Assembly (NCBI GenBank): GCA_000431515.1
Contig: HF991314.1
Coordinates: forward strand, 26,389 to 32,734
DNA: 6,346 bases
From: Clostridium sp. CAG:632
GTDB lineage: Bacteria; Bacillota; Clostridia; Lachnospirales; Lachnospiraceae
Direction: 5' to 3'
The position numbers and the translations under genes are program-made. The notes under the pieces were generated by a model. It saw nothing but the letters and a program-made list of their open reading frames with translations, made no database searches and was not told the DNA's origin. This document shows, one piece after another, positions 1 through 6,320 of this stretch (positions are counted from its first letter, which is position 1; each line of letters starts with the position of its first letter).

Positions 1-2286
1 GACGAATCTGCAATGCAGGTTGCGAATGTGACATTGACAGAGGGCAGACTGCCGGAGAACGATCATGAGATCGTTATATCTGACAGTATCCGTACCAATG
101 GCGGAGTAGAATACCGGGTCGGAGACACGATCCGGCTTACAAACAGCAATCGGGAAGATGCGAAGGGCAATGAGGAAGATCAGTCCTGCGAGTATATGGA
201 AGGGGAACAGCTGACAGATTCCGGGAAGGCTGCTGGAGAGTATACGGTCGTGGGGATTATGGAACGTCTGATGCGAAGTCAGGAGCCGTATTATGCACCG
301 GGCTATACTGTGATCACAAGAATTACGGATGTTACACAATACTCAGATATTACTGTTTATGCGTCTTATACAAAGGCCGGACTGAAGCGGCGGGAGGAAG
401 TAACTGCAGGACTTTTAAAGCTTTCGCCGGAGATATATCAGAAATATCAGAACGGAGAACCGTTAAATGAAGAAGAACAACAGCAGCTGGAAGAATCGCA
501 GAAGATTGCATCCTATGTAACCTGTAATATCTGGTTGTTAAAATATCAGATGATGTTATTCTCTGACGGAAGTCTGGAAATGTTATATTCCATGGCAGGA
601 ATTGCGATTGTAATCATCATTGTGACCAGTGTGTTCTGCATCCGGAACAGCTTTGTAATCTCACTGACAGAGAAGCTGCATCTGTATGGAATGTTGTCAT
701 CCATCGGTGCGACCGGAAAACAGAGGAAGAAATTAATCTACGGAGAGGCATTGATCCTGGGTGCGGTTGGAATCCCACTCGGAATCCTTCTGGGTCTGCT
801 TGCCGGATGGCTGGTGGTAAAGGGAACCGGACATCTGATGCAGAGCAGCCTACAGGTGACACTTGCCTATGTCATATCCTGGCCGGCAATTCTGGTTAGT
901 ATAGTACTGGCAGTTATTACGATTCTTCTCTCTGCCGGACAGTCGGCCGGAAAAGCAGCAAAGATCTCGCCAATTCAGGCAATTCGCGGAAATGATACGG
1001 TCCATATCTCCAGAAAAGAGATCCGGATGCCGAGATGGATATCGCGATGGTTTGGGATTGGCGGAACCATTGCGTATAAGAACTTAAAACGGGCGAGAGT
1101 CAAATATCGGACAACGATCATTTCCATCGTGGTCAGTGTGGCAGTCTTTATCGGAATGTCGAGCTTCATGGGGATGGCAATGGAGATTACCAATATCTAT
1201 TATGCGGAGAGCAGTTACCAGCTGATCGTCGAAATGGATGGCAAGGATCAGATGGAGAATGCCAGAAGGATTCTGGAGCTGGATGGTGTCAATCAGGCTG
1301 AAATCTGTCAGACAGGATATGTTTCCGTGCCGGTAGATGAAGTGAAATACAGTGAACTGTATCAGACTCTGATGGATGATACAGAAGGGAAAGAAGAGCA
1401 GACAGATGAAACCTTCATCTTAGTGGCTTTAAATCCGGAAGCCTTTCGGGCATATGCCGAAAAGCTTGGATGTACTGTGAATGCCGGAGACAATCAGGCA
1501 ATACTGATCTCGGATGCGACGTGGGCGGTAGTGAAGGATGGAAAAGAGAAATATGTGAACGGTGAATTGTATGATTATCAGGCGGGAGATGTGATTCAGG
1601 GCATTACGCAGATGACAGAACAGCCGATTTCCATGCGTATCATAAAGTCAACGACGGAACGGCCGATGTCGGTTGAAAATGTGAAGGGACTTGGACTGCT
1701 TGTGACCAGTAATGCATGGCTGACAGATTACAACAAGGAATTCCATGATACACTGGATGTGTATATTAACTGCGACGATCCGGACGGATTGCAGAATATA
1801 ATTGAAGATGATATGGACCTTGCCATTTACAGTGTCAGCAACCTGAAGCAGAACTATGAAGCATCAAAGTCCCTGTTTACATTGATCGGTGTGTTCCTGT
1901 ACGGATTCATTATTGTGATTGCCCTAATCGGAATTACGAATATTTTTAATACGATAACGACCAACATGGAGCTTCGTTCCAGAGAGTTTGCAACGCTGAA
2001 ATCCATTGGAATGACCCGGAAGGAATTCCGGCGGGTAATCTGGCTGGAAAGCTTATTTTACGGAGTGAAGTCCCTGCTGATCGGAATTCCGGCGGGTATA
2101 TTGCTTTCTGTAGGCTTCCATATGGCAATGGGAACGAAGCTGGAGACTGCATACCATCTTCCGTGGACAGGTATCCTGATTTCTATCGGAGCTGTATTTG
2201 TTCTGCTCTTTGAAATCATGCGTTACTCCATGGGACGGATCAACCGTAAAAATATAATAGAAACGATTCAAAGTGAGAATATATAA
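1..2286 (+). CDS. FtsX/MacB-type ABC transporter permease, 5'-truncated by window edge
   Basis: This is the membrane subunit of an ABC exporter-type transporter; its ATPase partner is not in the window. The frame is open to base 1 and the first Met (position 13) has no ribosome site before it, so the true start lies upstream. Counting from that Met, residues 1-190 are an extracytoplasmic domain, followed by membrane segments near 193-212, 245-271 and 285-310. A second half repeats the plan: a segment at 368-390, a large outer domain at about 391-617, and segments near 622-645, 684-706 and 720-741. Each half carries the FtsX-type signature after its post-domain helix: LYGMLSSIGATGKQRKK near 224 and REFATLKSIGMTRKEFRR near 657. 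With the missing first helix this predicts eight segments. The substrate is unknown; families of this shape include lipoprotein, peptide-antibiotic and cell-wall-linked transporters. The family call is confident, the specific role is not. Confidence 0.9.
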   Translation, partial: DESAMQVANVTLTEGRLPENDHEIVISDSIRTNGGVEYRVGDTIRLTNSNREDAKGNEEDQSCEYMEGEQLTDSGKAAGEYTVVGIMERLMRSQEPYYAPGYTVITRITDVTQYSDITVYASYTKAGLKRREEVTAGLLKLSPEIYQKYQNGEPLNEEEQQQLEESQKIASYVTCNIWLLKYQMMLFSDGSLEMLYSMAGIAIVIIIVTSVFCIRNSFVISLTEKLHLYGMLSSIGATGKQRKKLIYGEALILGAVGIPLGILLGLLAGWLVVKGTGHLMQSSLQVTLAYVISWPAILVSIVLAVITILLSAGQSAGKAAKISPIQAIRGNDTVHISRKEIRMPRWISRWFGIGGTIAYKNLKRARVKYRTTIISIVVSVAVFIGMSSFMGMAMEITNIYYAESSYQLIVEMDGKDQMENARRILELDGVNQAEICQTGYVSVPVDEVKYSELYQTLMDDTEGKEEQTDETFILVALNPEAFRAYAEKLGCTVNAGDNQAILISDATWAVVKDGKEKYVNGELYDYQAGDVIQGITQMTEQPISMRIIKSTTERPMSVENVKGLGLLVTSNAWLTDYNKEFHDTLDVYINCDDPDGLQNIIEDDMDLAIYSVSNLKQNYEASKSLFTLIGVFLYGFIIVIALIGITNIFNTITTNMELRSREFATLKSIGMTRKEFRRVIWLESLFYGVKSLLIGIPAGILLSVGFHMAMGTKLETAYHLPWTGILISIGAVFVLLFEIMRYSMGRINRKNIIETIQSENI

Positions 2287-2298
2287 ATGCCTTCTTTG

Positions 2299-2327
2299 TT
2301 GATTTCTCCATAGATTATTGCTACAAT
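2299..2327 (+). promoter_or_regulatory. Predicted sigma-A promoter (extended -10) for rnz
   Basis: TTGATT (2299-2304) and TACAAT (2322-2327) are separated by exactly 17 bases, and TGC directly before the -10 gives an extended -10. The expected start point near 2334 leaves a leader of about 25 bases ahead of rnz. It sits in the only gap between the permease and rnz, so it probably separates their transcription. The prediction rests on sequence match only. Confidence 0.72.
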
Positions 2328-2358
2328 GAGGACAGAATTTAAGAAGTGAGGAATCAGA

Positions 2359-3270
2359 ATGATAGATGTATGCTTACTGGGAACCGGAGGCATGATGCCA
2401 TTACCGCAGAGAGCGTTGACGGCACTGATGGTGCGGTATAACGGAACCAGTATATTAATTGACTGTGGAGAAGGCACACAGGTCGCAGTGAAGAAATGCG
2501 GATGGAGCTTTAAGCCGATCGATGCGATCTGTTTTACACATTACCATGCGGATCATATCAGCGGTCTTCCGGGACTGTTGTTAACATTGGGAAACGCAGA
2601 GCGGACAGAACCGTTGCTGATGATAGGACCGAAGCGGTTGGAGAAAGTAGTGACGGCCCTTCGTACGATTGCACCGGAGCTTCCGTTCCCGATTGTGTTT
2701 CATGAGTTGCAGGAGACGGAGGAATGCATGGATATCCATGGACTGAAGCTGATAGCATTCCGAGTGAATCATAATGTAACCTGTTACGGATATTCTCTGG
2801 AGCTGAACCGGGCCGGCAGATTTGATGTGGAGAAGGCACGGGCCAATCAGGTTCCGATGAGCTGCTGGAGTCCGTTGCAGAAGCAGGAATCTGTCGTATA
2901 TGAGGGCGTGACCTACACGCAGGATATGGTGCTCGGAGAGACGAGAAAGGGTCTGAAGTTAACATACTGCACAGACACCCGGCCGACCGAATCGATTGTG
3001 AGAAATGCAGCCCATTCCGATCTGTTCATCTGCGAAGGCATGTACGGAGAGGACGGCAAAGAGGCAAAAGCCAGAGAATACAAGCATATGACGATGTATG
3101 AGGCGGCAGAGATTGCGAAGCAGGCGGATGTAAAAGAGATGTGGCTGACACATTACAGTCCGTCTCTGGTACATCCGGAACAGTTTGAATCAAAGGTAAA
3201 ACAAGTCTTTTCGAATACAATCATCAGCCGGGACGGCAGAGTATGTGAGTTAAAGTTTGAGGAAGAATAG
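2359..3270 (+). CDS. rnz: Ribonuclease Z (tRNA 3' endonuclease), metallo-beta-lactamase fold
   Basis: RNase Z is a cytoplasmic zinc enzyme that cuts pre-tRNA just after the discriminator base, leaving the end ready for CCA addition. The 303-residue length is normal for the short bacterial form. The N-terminus has the LGTGG and IDCGEGTQ strands. The metal ligands are visible: the HYHADH motif gives H61, H63, D65 and H66, with H138 in VNHNV, D206 in YCTDTRP and H265 in LTHYSPS. Their order and spacing match the family, and HMTMYEAAEIA near the C-terminus fits the conserved HST-type region. The substrate-binding arm around residues 150-185 is divergent: it has VPMSCWSPLQK where many homologues have a Gly-Pro motif. 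The start is set by GAGGA at 2348-2352, six bases before the ATG, behind its own predicted promoter. A related MBL-fold nuclease with another substrate is the only real alternative. Confidence 0.92.
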   Translation: MIDVCLLGTGGMMPLPQRALTALMVRYNGTSILIDCGEGTQVAVKKCGWSFKPIDAICFTHYHADHISGLPGLLLTLGNAERTEPLLMIGPKRLEKVVTALRTIAPELPFPIVFHELQETEECMDIHGLKLIAFRVNHNVTCYGYSLELNRAGRFDVEKARANQVPMSCWSPLQKQESVVYEGVTYTQDMVLGETRKGLKLTYCTDTRPTESIVRNAAHSDLFICEGMYGEDGKEAKAREYKHMTMYEAAEIAKQADVKEMWLTHYSPSLVHPEQFESKVKQVFSNTIISRDGRVCELKFEEE

Positions 3271-3274
3271 GAGG
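3269..3274 (+). promoter_or_regulatory. Ribosome binding site overlapping the rnz stop codon
   Basis: AGGAGG overlaps the rnz TAG stop (3268-3270) and sits eight bases before the ATG at 3283. This favours that ATG over the upstream TTG at 3277, which would be only two bases away, and suggests translational coupling to rnz. Confidence 0.75.
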
Positions 3275-3282
3275 CGTTGTAT

Positions 3283-3924
3283 ATGGACAAAAAAGATGCG
3301 AAGACTCCAAGGAAATCAGAAAAAGGTAGACTGGTACGGTATATTATATTGGCCGTAATGGCTGTGTTGATCGTATTGGCGCTCTATATGCGTCTGACAA
3401 ATCGGACACCTGGGAGCAGCCAGAAAGCGGATGAGCAGATGAATGAGGTGCAGACACTGAAAATGTATGACCTGGATAAACAATATCCGAAGGACGCCAG
3501 AGATGTGGTGAAACTGCATTGCCGGTTTCTGAAAGCGCTGTATAATGAGGAATTGGAAAAAGAAGATATACAGACGCTGAATGAACAGGTACGGAAGCTG
3601 TTTTCTGCAGATCTGTTAGCGGAGAATCCGGAGGAAAGCCAGATGGAAGCTCTGATCACAGATATCAATAAGTTCCATGCGGATGGACGAACCTATATCA
3701 GCTATGAGGTGGATTCGGGAAATAATGTCCTTTATACTACAACCAATGGAAAAGATTATGCAATGCTTTATGTGAATTGTAAGCTCCGTGAGAATGGAAA
3801 GACGAAGGATATTCAGGAACAGTATCTGCTGGTGAAGGAGAATGATCTCTGGAAGATCCAGGGGTGGCAGGAGATAGTGACCGATGGAACCGATGATACG
3901 GCATCCGAAAGCGAGAGCAAATAG
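3283..3924 (+). CDS. Single-pass membrane-anchored protein of unknown function
   Basis: I do not recognise a characterised function. The 213-residue product has a basic cytoplasmic N-terminus (residues 1-19, rich in Lys and Arg), one hydrophobic segment at about 20-36, and a hydrophilic, mostly acidic remainder that should lie outside the membrane. There is no lipobox Cys and no obvious signal peptidase site, so it looks like a type II anchored protein. The C-terminal half (about 135-198) has alternating strands ending in QYLLVKENDLWKIQGWQ, a pattern common in NTF2-like extracytoplasmic domains; that fold is inference. The tail is Ser/Asp/Glu-rich. It may belong to a DUF family frequent in Lachnospiraceae, possibly DUF6715, which I could not check. 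The gene starts 12 bases after the rnz stop with a perfect AGGAGG, so it is translated from the rnz transcript. Confidence 0.8.
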   Translation: MDKKDAKTPRKSEKGRLVRYIILAVMAVLIVLALYMRLTNRTPGSSQKADEQMNEVQTLKMYDLDKQYPKDARDVVKLHCRFLKALYNEELEKEDIQTLNEQVRKLFSADLLAENPEESQMEALITDINKFHADGRTYISYEVDSGNNVLYTTTNGKDYAMLYVNCKLRENGKTKDIQEQYLLVKENDLWKIQGWQEIVTDGTDDTASESESK

Positions 3925-3985
3925 CATCCAAGAGTAAATAATAATAGTCAGATAAAAAACTGTTCGGATGTGAACGGGCAGTACA

Positions 3986-4008
3986 GACAGTAAAGCGAGA
4001 GACAGTAA
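3986..4008 (+). repeat. Short direct repeat upstream of tsaD
   Basis: GACAGTAA occurs at 3986-3993 and again at 4001-4008, a 15-base offset. The second copy runs into the tsaD ribosome site (AAGGGG, 4007-4012), which is 11 bases before the ATG. The 99-base gap between the membrane protein gene and tsaD shows no convincing promoter or terminator. The repeat could be chance. Confidence 0.35.
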
Positions 4009-4023
4009 GGGGATAACGATCAA

Positions 4024-5046
4024 ATGAACAAAGAAATTAAAATATTGGCAATAGAGTCATCCTGTGATGAAACAGCCGCAGCTGTAGTGGTGAACGGTAG
4101 AGATGTGCGGTCGAATATTATATCATCACAGATCGCACTGCATACTCTGTACGGAGGTGTTGTGCCGGAAATTGCATCCAGAAAGCATGTGGAGAACATT
4201 AATTATGTAATTCAGGAGGCACTGGATACCGCACAGATGACGCTGGATGATATGGATGCAATTGCAGTCACCTATGGACCGGGGCTGGTCGGTGCCTTGC
4301 TGGTCGGTGTGGCAGAAGCAAAGGCAATCAGTTATGCGAAGCATCTTCCGTTGATCGGAGTTCATCATATTGAAGGACATATTTCGGCCAATTATATAGA
4401 AAATAAAGATCTGGAACCGCCATATATCTGTCTGGTGGTATCGGGTGGACATTCCCATCTGGTAAAGGTATTGGATTATGGTGAGTATCAGGTGCTTGGA
4501 AGAACCAGAGATGATGCTGCCGGCGAGGCATTTGATAAGGTGGCACGGGCAATCGGACTGGGCTATCCGGGTGGACCGAAAATCGATAAGGCAGCAAAGG
4601 AAGGAAATCCGCAGGCAATCTCTTTCCCAAGAGCCAGTATTGCAGATCATCCATATGATTTCAGTTTCAGTGGGTTGAAATCGGCGGTGTTGAATTATCT
4701 GAACCAATGCGAAATGAAGGGAGAAAGCTACAATCAGGCAGATGTTGCGGCCTCCTTCCAGCAGGCGGTAGTAGACGTACTGACGGATCATGCCATGATG
4801 GCAATGCAGGAGTCCGGTATGAAGAAGCTGGCAATTGCAGGTGGCGTTGCATCCAATACAGCCTTGCGAAAGGCAATGCAGGAAAAGTGTGCAGCGAATG
4901 GCATTACATTCTATTCACCGTCACCGATTCTGTGTACCGACAATGCAGCAATGATTGGAGCTGCCGGTTACTATGAGTATTTAAAAGGAGTACGTTCCGG
5001 TCTGGATTTAAATGCAGTGCCGAATCTGAAGTTGGGAGAACGGTAA
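4024..5046 (+). CDS. tsaD: tRNA N6-adenosine threonylcarbamoyltransferase TsaD
   Basis: TsaD, formerly Gcp/YgjD, transfers the threonylcarbamoyl group from TC-AMP to A37 of tRNAs that read ANN codons, acting in the cytoplasm with TsaB and TsaE. The 340-residue length is typical. Family motifs are intact in order: AIESSCDETAAAV (9-21), YGGVVPEIASRKH (43-55), TYGPGLVGALLVG (83-95), the metal-binding HHIEGH with H115 and H119, VSGGHSHLV (139-147), DDAAGEAFDK (163-172), FSFSGLKSAV (213-222), AGGVASN (272-278), and CTDNAAM with the third metal ligand D306. The ATG at 4024 has AAGGGG upstream and the conserved N-terminus begins almost at once, so the start is secure. tsaB, tsaE and tsaC are not here, so the complex is encoded at more than one site. 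The gene probably lies in the rnz transcription unit. A truncated or inactive copy is unlikely. Confidence 0.97.
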   Translation: MNKEIKILAIESSCDETAAAVVVNGRDVRSNIISSQIALHTLYGGVVPEIASRKHVENINYVIQEALDTAQMTLDDMDAIAVTYGPGLVGALLVGVAEAKAISYAKHLPLIGVHHIEGHISANYIENKDLEPPYICLVVSGGHSHLVKVLDYGEYQVLGRTRDDAAGEAFDKVARAIGLGYPGGPKIDKAAKEGNPQAISFPRASIADHPYDFSFSGLKSAVLNYLNQCEMKGESYNQADVAASFQQAVVDVLTDHAMMAMQESGMKKLAIAGGVASNTALRKAMQEKCAANGITFYSPSPILCTDNAAMIGAAGYYEYLKGVRSGLDLNAVPNLKLGER

Positions 5047-5120
5047 TTACCACCGGTGAATCGTAAAGCAGTTGAAGCGACGAGGCTATGAGGAAATAAG
5101 AAGTAGCAGACGTGACAGAT

Positions 5121-5210
5121 ATATCAGAGACAATAGAGAAAATAGAGGCAATAGAATCAACAGAGATAGTGGAAACAGCAGGAACAGTAGAAATAGTAAG
5201 GACAGGTATG
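5121..5210 (+). repeat. Degenerate 9-base tandem repeat in front of and into the ispD start
   Basis: From 5121 the DNA falls into about ten 9-base units, such as acaatagag, aaaatagag, gcaatagaa, acagcagga and acagtagaa. In the ispD frame they read as tripeptides, mostly ending in Glu: ISE, TIE, KIE, AIE, STE, IVE, TAG, TVE. The frame is open from a GTG at 5112. The strand is strongly purine-rich. The final unit contains the preferred ispD ATG (5208) and the preceding unit holds its ribosome site. The repeat is either an untranslated leader or a short N-terminal extension. Confidence 0.7.
5198..5202 (+). promoter_or_regulatory. Ribosome binding site that sets the ispD start
   Basis: AAGGA lies five bases before the ATG at 5208. 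The in-frame GTG at 5112 has only AGGA at 5091-5094, 17 bases away, or a weak AAGAAG nearer. The site is embedded in the tandem repeat. Confidence 0.6.
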
Positions 5211-5900
5211 AGTGAACAGATAACAGCAATTGTACTGGCAGCAGGCCAGGGGCGCAGAATGCATAGCAAGGTACAGAAACAGTTTCTTTTATTGGAGGAG
5301 AAACCGGTTCTGTATTATTCATTGAAATGTTTTCAGGATAGTGAGAACGTAGAACGTATCATTCTGGTAACAGGTGAGAATGAAATCACCTATTGCAGAG
5401 AGCAGATCGTAGAGAAATATGGATTTCATAAGGTGACGGATATTGTGGCCGGTGGCGCGGAACGGTATGACTCCGTAGAGCAGGGACTGAATCGGATCGA
5501 AGACGGGATTGTACTGATTCATGACGGGGCACGTCCGTTTGTGACGCAGAGAATGATTCGAGACTCGATTCAGACAGCGAAGGAATATGGTGCCTGCACA
5601 GTCGGAATGCCGGTAAAGGATACGATCAAGGTAGTAGATTCCGATGGATACGGAATCGATACACCGGATCGTAGGACTCTATGGCAGATCCAGACACCGC
5701 AGACCTTCCGGGTATCATTGATCAAACAGGCATATCATGCCATGCGGCAGTCGTCTGCCGGAAATATTACAGATGATACAATGTTGGTGGAGCAGTATTG
5801 TAATACAAGGGTAAAGGTGATTGAAGGTGATTACCGGAATATCAAGATCACAACGCCGGAGGATATGACACTGGCAGCAAGTATCCAAAAAAGGCAATGA
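5208..5900 (+). CDS. ispD: 2-C-methyl-D-erythritol 4-phosphate cytidylyltransferase IspD
   Basis: IspD joins CTP and MEP to give CDP-ME and pyrophosphate, the third step of the cytoplasmic MEP isoprenoid pathway. The 230-residue product from the ATG at 5208 has the normal length. The nucleotide-binding loop LAAGQGRRM (10-18) is followed by QKQF with K24, the position of the family PKQ lysine; Gln replaces the usual Pro. HDGARPFV holds D106 and R109, PVKDTIKVVD covers about 135-144, and RRTLWQIQTPQTF begins at 155. ITDDTMLVEQY and NIKITTPED with K213 complete the active site. An in-frame GTG at 5112 would add 32 repetitive residues (TIE/KIE/AIE type) but has a poor ribosome site, so the ATG is preferred. 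ispF, often next to ispD, does not follow. Neighbour tsaD ends 161 bases upstream with no terminator between. CTP-using TarI-type enzymes are related, but the motif set fits IspD. Confidence 0.94.
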   Translation: MSEQITAIVLAAGQGRRMHSKVQKQFLLLEEKPVLYYSLKCFQDSENVERIILVTGENEITYCREQIVEKYGFHKVTDIVAGGAERYDSVEQGLNRIEDGIVLIHDGARPFVTQRMIRDSIQTAKEYGACTVGMPVKDTIKVVDSDGYGIDTPDRRTLWQIQTPQTFRVSLIKQAYHAMRQSSAGNITDDTMLVEQYCNTRVKVIEGDYRNIKITTPEDMTLAASIQKRQ

Positions 5901-5959
5901 AATTAAAATAAAAAAAACTTAAAAAAGTGGTTGACATTATAAAGATCAGGTGATATTAT
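5901..5959 (+). promoter_or_regulatory. Strong stable-RNA promoter with A-rich UP-like tract
   Basis: TTGACA (5931-5936, perfect -35) is followed after 17 bases by TATTAT (5954-5959), with TGA before it as an extended -10. The 30 bases upstream, 5901-5930, are mostly A with some T, the position and composition of an UP element that binds the RNA polymerase alpha subunit. The predicted start is near 5966. This architecture suits the tRNA genes downstream. The A-rich tract begins directly at the ispD stop, and no ispD terminator is seen. Confidence 0.85.
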
Positions 5960-5965
5960 TATCAA

Positions 5966-5998
5966 TGTCGCTGACGGAGAGCAACTTAGAAAGCGACA
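5966..5998 (+). other. Hairpin at the predicted 5' end of the tRNA transcript
   Basis: TGTCGCT (5966-5972) pairs perfectly with AGCGACA (5992-5998) around a 19-base loop. The stem begins at or next to the predicted transcription start and ends 24 bases before the first tRNA. It is not followed by a T run, so it is not a terminator. It could protect the primary transcript or guide processing. Confidence 0.55.
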
Positions 5999-6022
5999 AG
6001 AAATAAGCATAATTTCATATAT

Positions 6023-6108
6023 GGAGAGGTATCGAAGTGGTCATAACGAGGCGGTCTTGAAAACCGTTTGTCCGAGAGGGCACATGGGTTCGAATCCCAT
6101 CCTCTCCG
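6023..6108 (+). tRNA. tRNA-Ser (anticodon UGA)
   Basis: The 86-base gene folds as a full serine tRNA. The acceptor GGAGAGG (6023-6029) pairs with CCTCTCC (6101-6107), with discriminator G6108. The D stem is TCG/CGA. The anticodon stem GCGGT/ACCGT carries loop CTTGAAA, giving anticodon TGA at 6058-6060. The long variable arm has a GTCC/GGGC stem with a GAGA loop, the class II mark of serine tRNAs. The T arm is ATGGG-TTCGAAT-CCCAT. No CCA is encoded after G6108 (CTC follows), so CCA must be added after RNase Z cleavage. It reads mainly UCA and, by wobble, other UCN serine codons. A36-A37-A38 is the usual context for i6A37. It is first in a two-tRNA transcript. Confidence 0.97.
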
Positions 6109-6109
6109 C

Positions 6110-6125
6110 TCCTGAGAAATCAGGA
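6110..6125 (+). other. GAAA-tetraloop hairpin between the two tRNAs
   Basis: TCCTGA (6110-6115) pairs with TCAGGA (6120-6125), closed by the stable GNRA-type loop GAAA. It starts two bases after the discriminator of tRNA-Ser(UGA), inside the 36-base spacer. There is no T run, so it is a likely processing or spacer element and not a terminator. Confidence 0.5.
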
Positions 6126-6144
6126 AAATCAAACGCTTGTACTT

Positions 6145-6233
6145 GGAGAAGTACCCAAGCGGTTGAAGGGGCTCCCCTGGAAAGGGAGTAGGTCGCTAAT
6201 AACGGCGCGAGGGTTCAAATCCCTCCTTCTCCG
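6145..6233 (+). tRNA. tRNA-Ser (anticodon GGA)
   Basis: This is an 89-base class II tRNA. The acceptor GGAGAAG (6145-6151) pairs with CTTCTCC (6226-6232), with discriminator G6233, as in most serine tRNAs. The D stem is CCC/GGG. The anticodon stem CTCCC/GGGAG holds loop CTGGAAA, giving anticodon GGA at 6179-6181, which reads UCC and UCU. The long variable arm has stem GTCG/CGGC. The T arm is GAGGG-TTCAAAT-CCCTC. CCA is not encoded (TTT follows), so the end needs RNase Z and CCA addition. It is probably transcribed with the upstream tRNA-Ser(UGA), 36 bases away. Its leader can form a competing hairpin with its own 5' end. Confidence 0.97.
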
Positions 6234-6276
6234 TTTGCTTACTTAGGCACGATGTGCATGTGCGGTAAGAAGCAAA
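6234..6276 (+). other. Long hairpin abutting the 3' end of tRNA-Ser(GGA)
   Basis: TTTGCTT (6234-6240) pairs with AAGCAAA (6270-6276), then CTTA (6242-6245) with TAAG (6266-6269) after one bulged A, then GCAC (6247-6250) with GTGC (6260-6263) across a small internal loop. The stem starts right after the discriminator base. No T run follows, so transcription probably continues. It may be a processing stem for the tRNA trailer or a downstream rRNA leader. Confidence 0.6.
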
Positions 6277-6320
6277 TAAAGCAAATGCATATAGCCAGAT
6301 GCTTTGAGAACAGGCGATGA

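Noticed and set aside
13..15. ATG at 13 as the true start of the permease
   Set aside because: The frame is open to base 1, no ribosome site precedes it, and an N-terminal membrane helix expected in this family is missing.
2269..2298. Terminator after the permease (CAAAG...CTTTG)
   Set aside because: Only a five-pair stem with a 20-base loop and no T run, overlapping the coding end.
2558..2965. 135-codon - strand frame inside rnz
   Set aside because: Low-complexity Ser/Pro-rich composition and complete overlap with rnz mark it as a shadow.
3616..4023. 135-codon hydrophobic - strand frame across the gap before tsaD
   Set aside because: Mostly overlaps the 3' half of the membrane protein gene; the hydrophobicity comes from complementing charged codons, with no family likeness.
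4126..4791. 221-codon open frame on the - strand inside tsaD
   Set aside because: It is antisense to a fully conserved gene, has no recognisable domain and no ribosome site I can see; typical shadow frame.
5051..5058. CACCGGTG palindrome after tsaD as an operator
   Set aside because: A single eight-base palindrome is expected by chance and no promoter lies near it.
5112..5207. GTG start giving a 262-residue IspD
   Set aside because: The ribosome site is poor and badly spaced, while the ATG at 5208 has AAGGA at five bases and gives the usual family length. Kept as a finding because the repeat stays in frame.
5121..5210. CRISPR array
   Set aside because: Units are 9 bases, contiguous and degenerate, with no spacers and no cas genes.
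5901..5930. Transcription terminator after ispD
   Set aside because: The run is A on the + strand and no stable stem precedes a T tract; UP-element function fits better.
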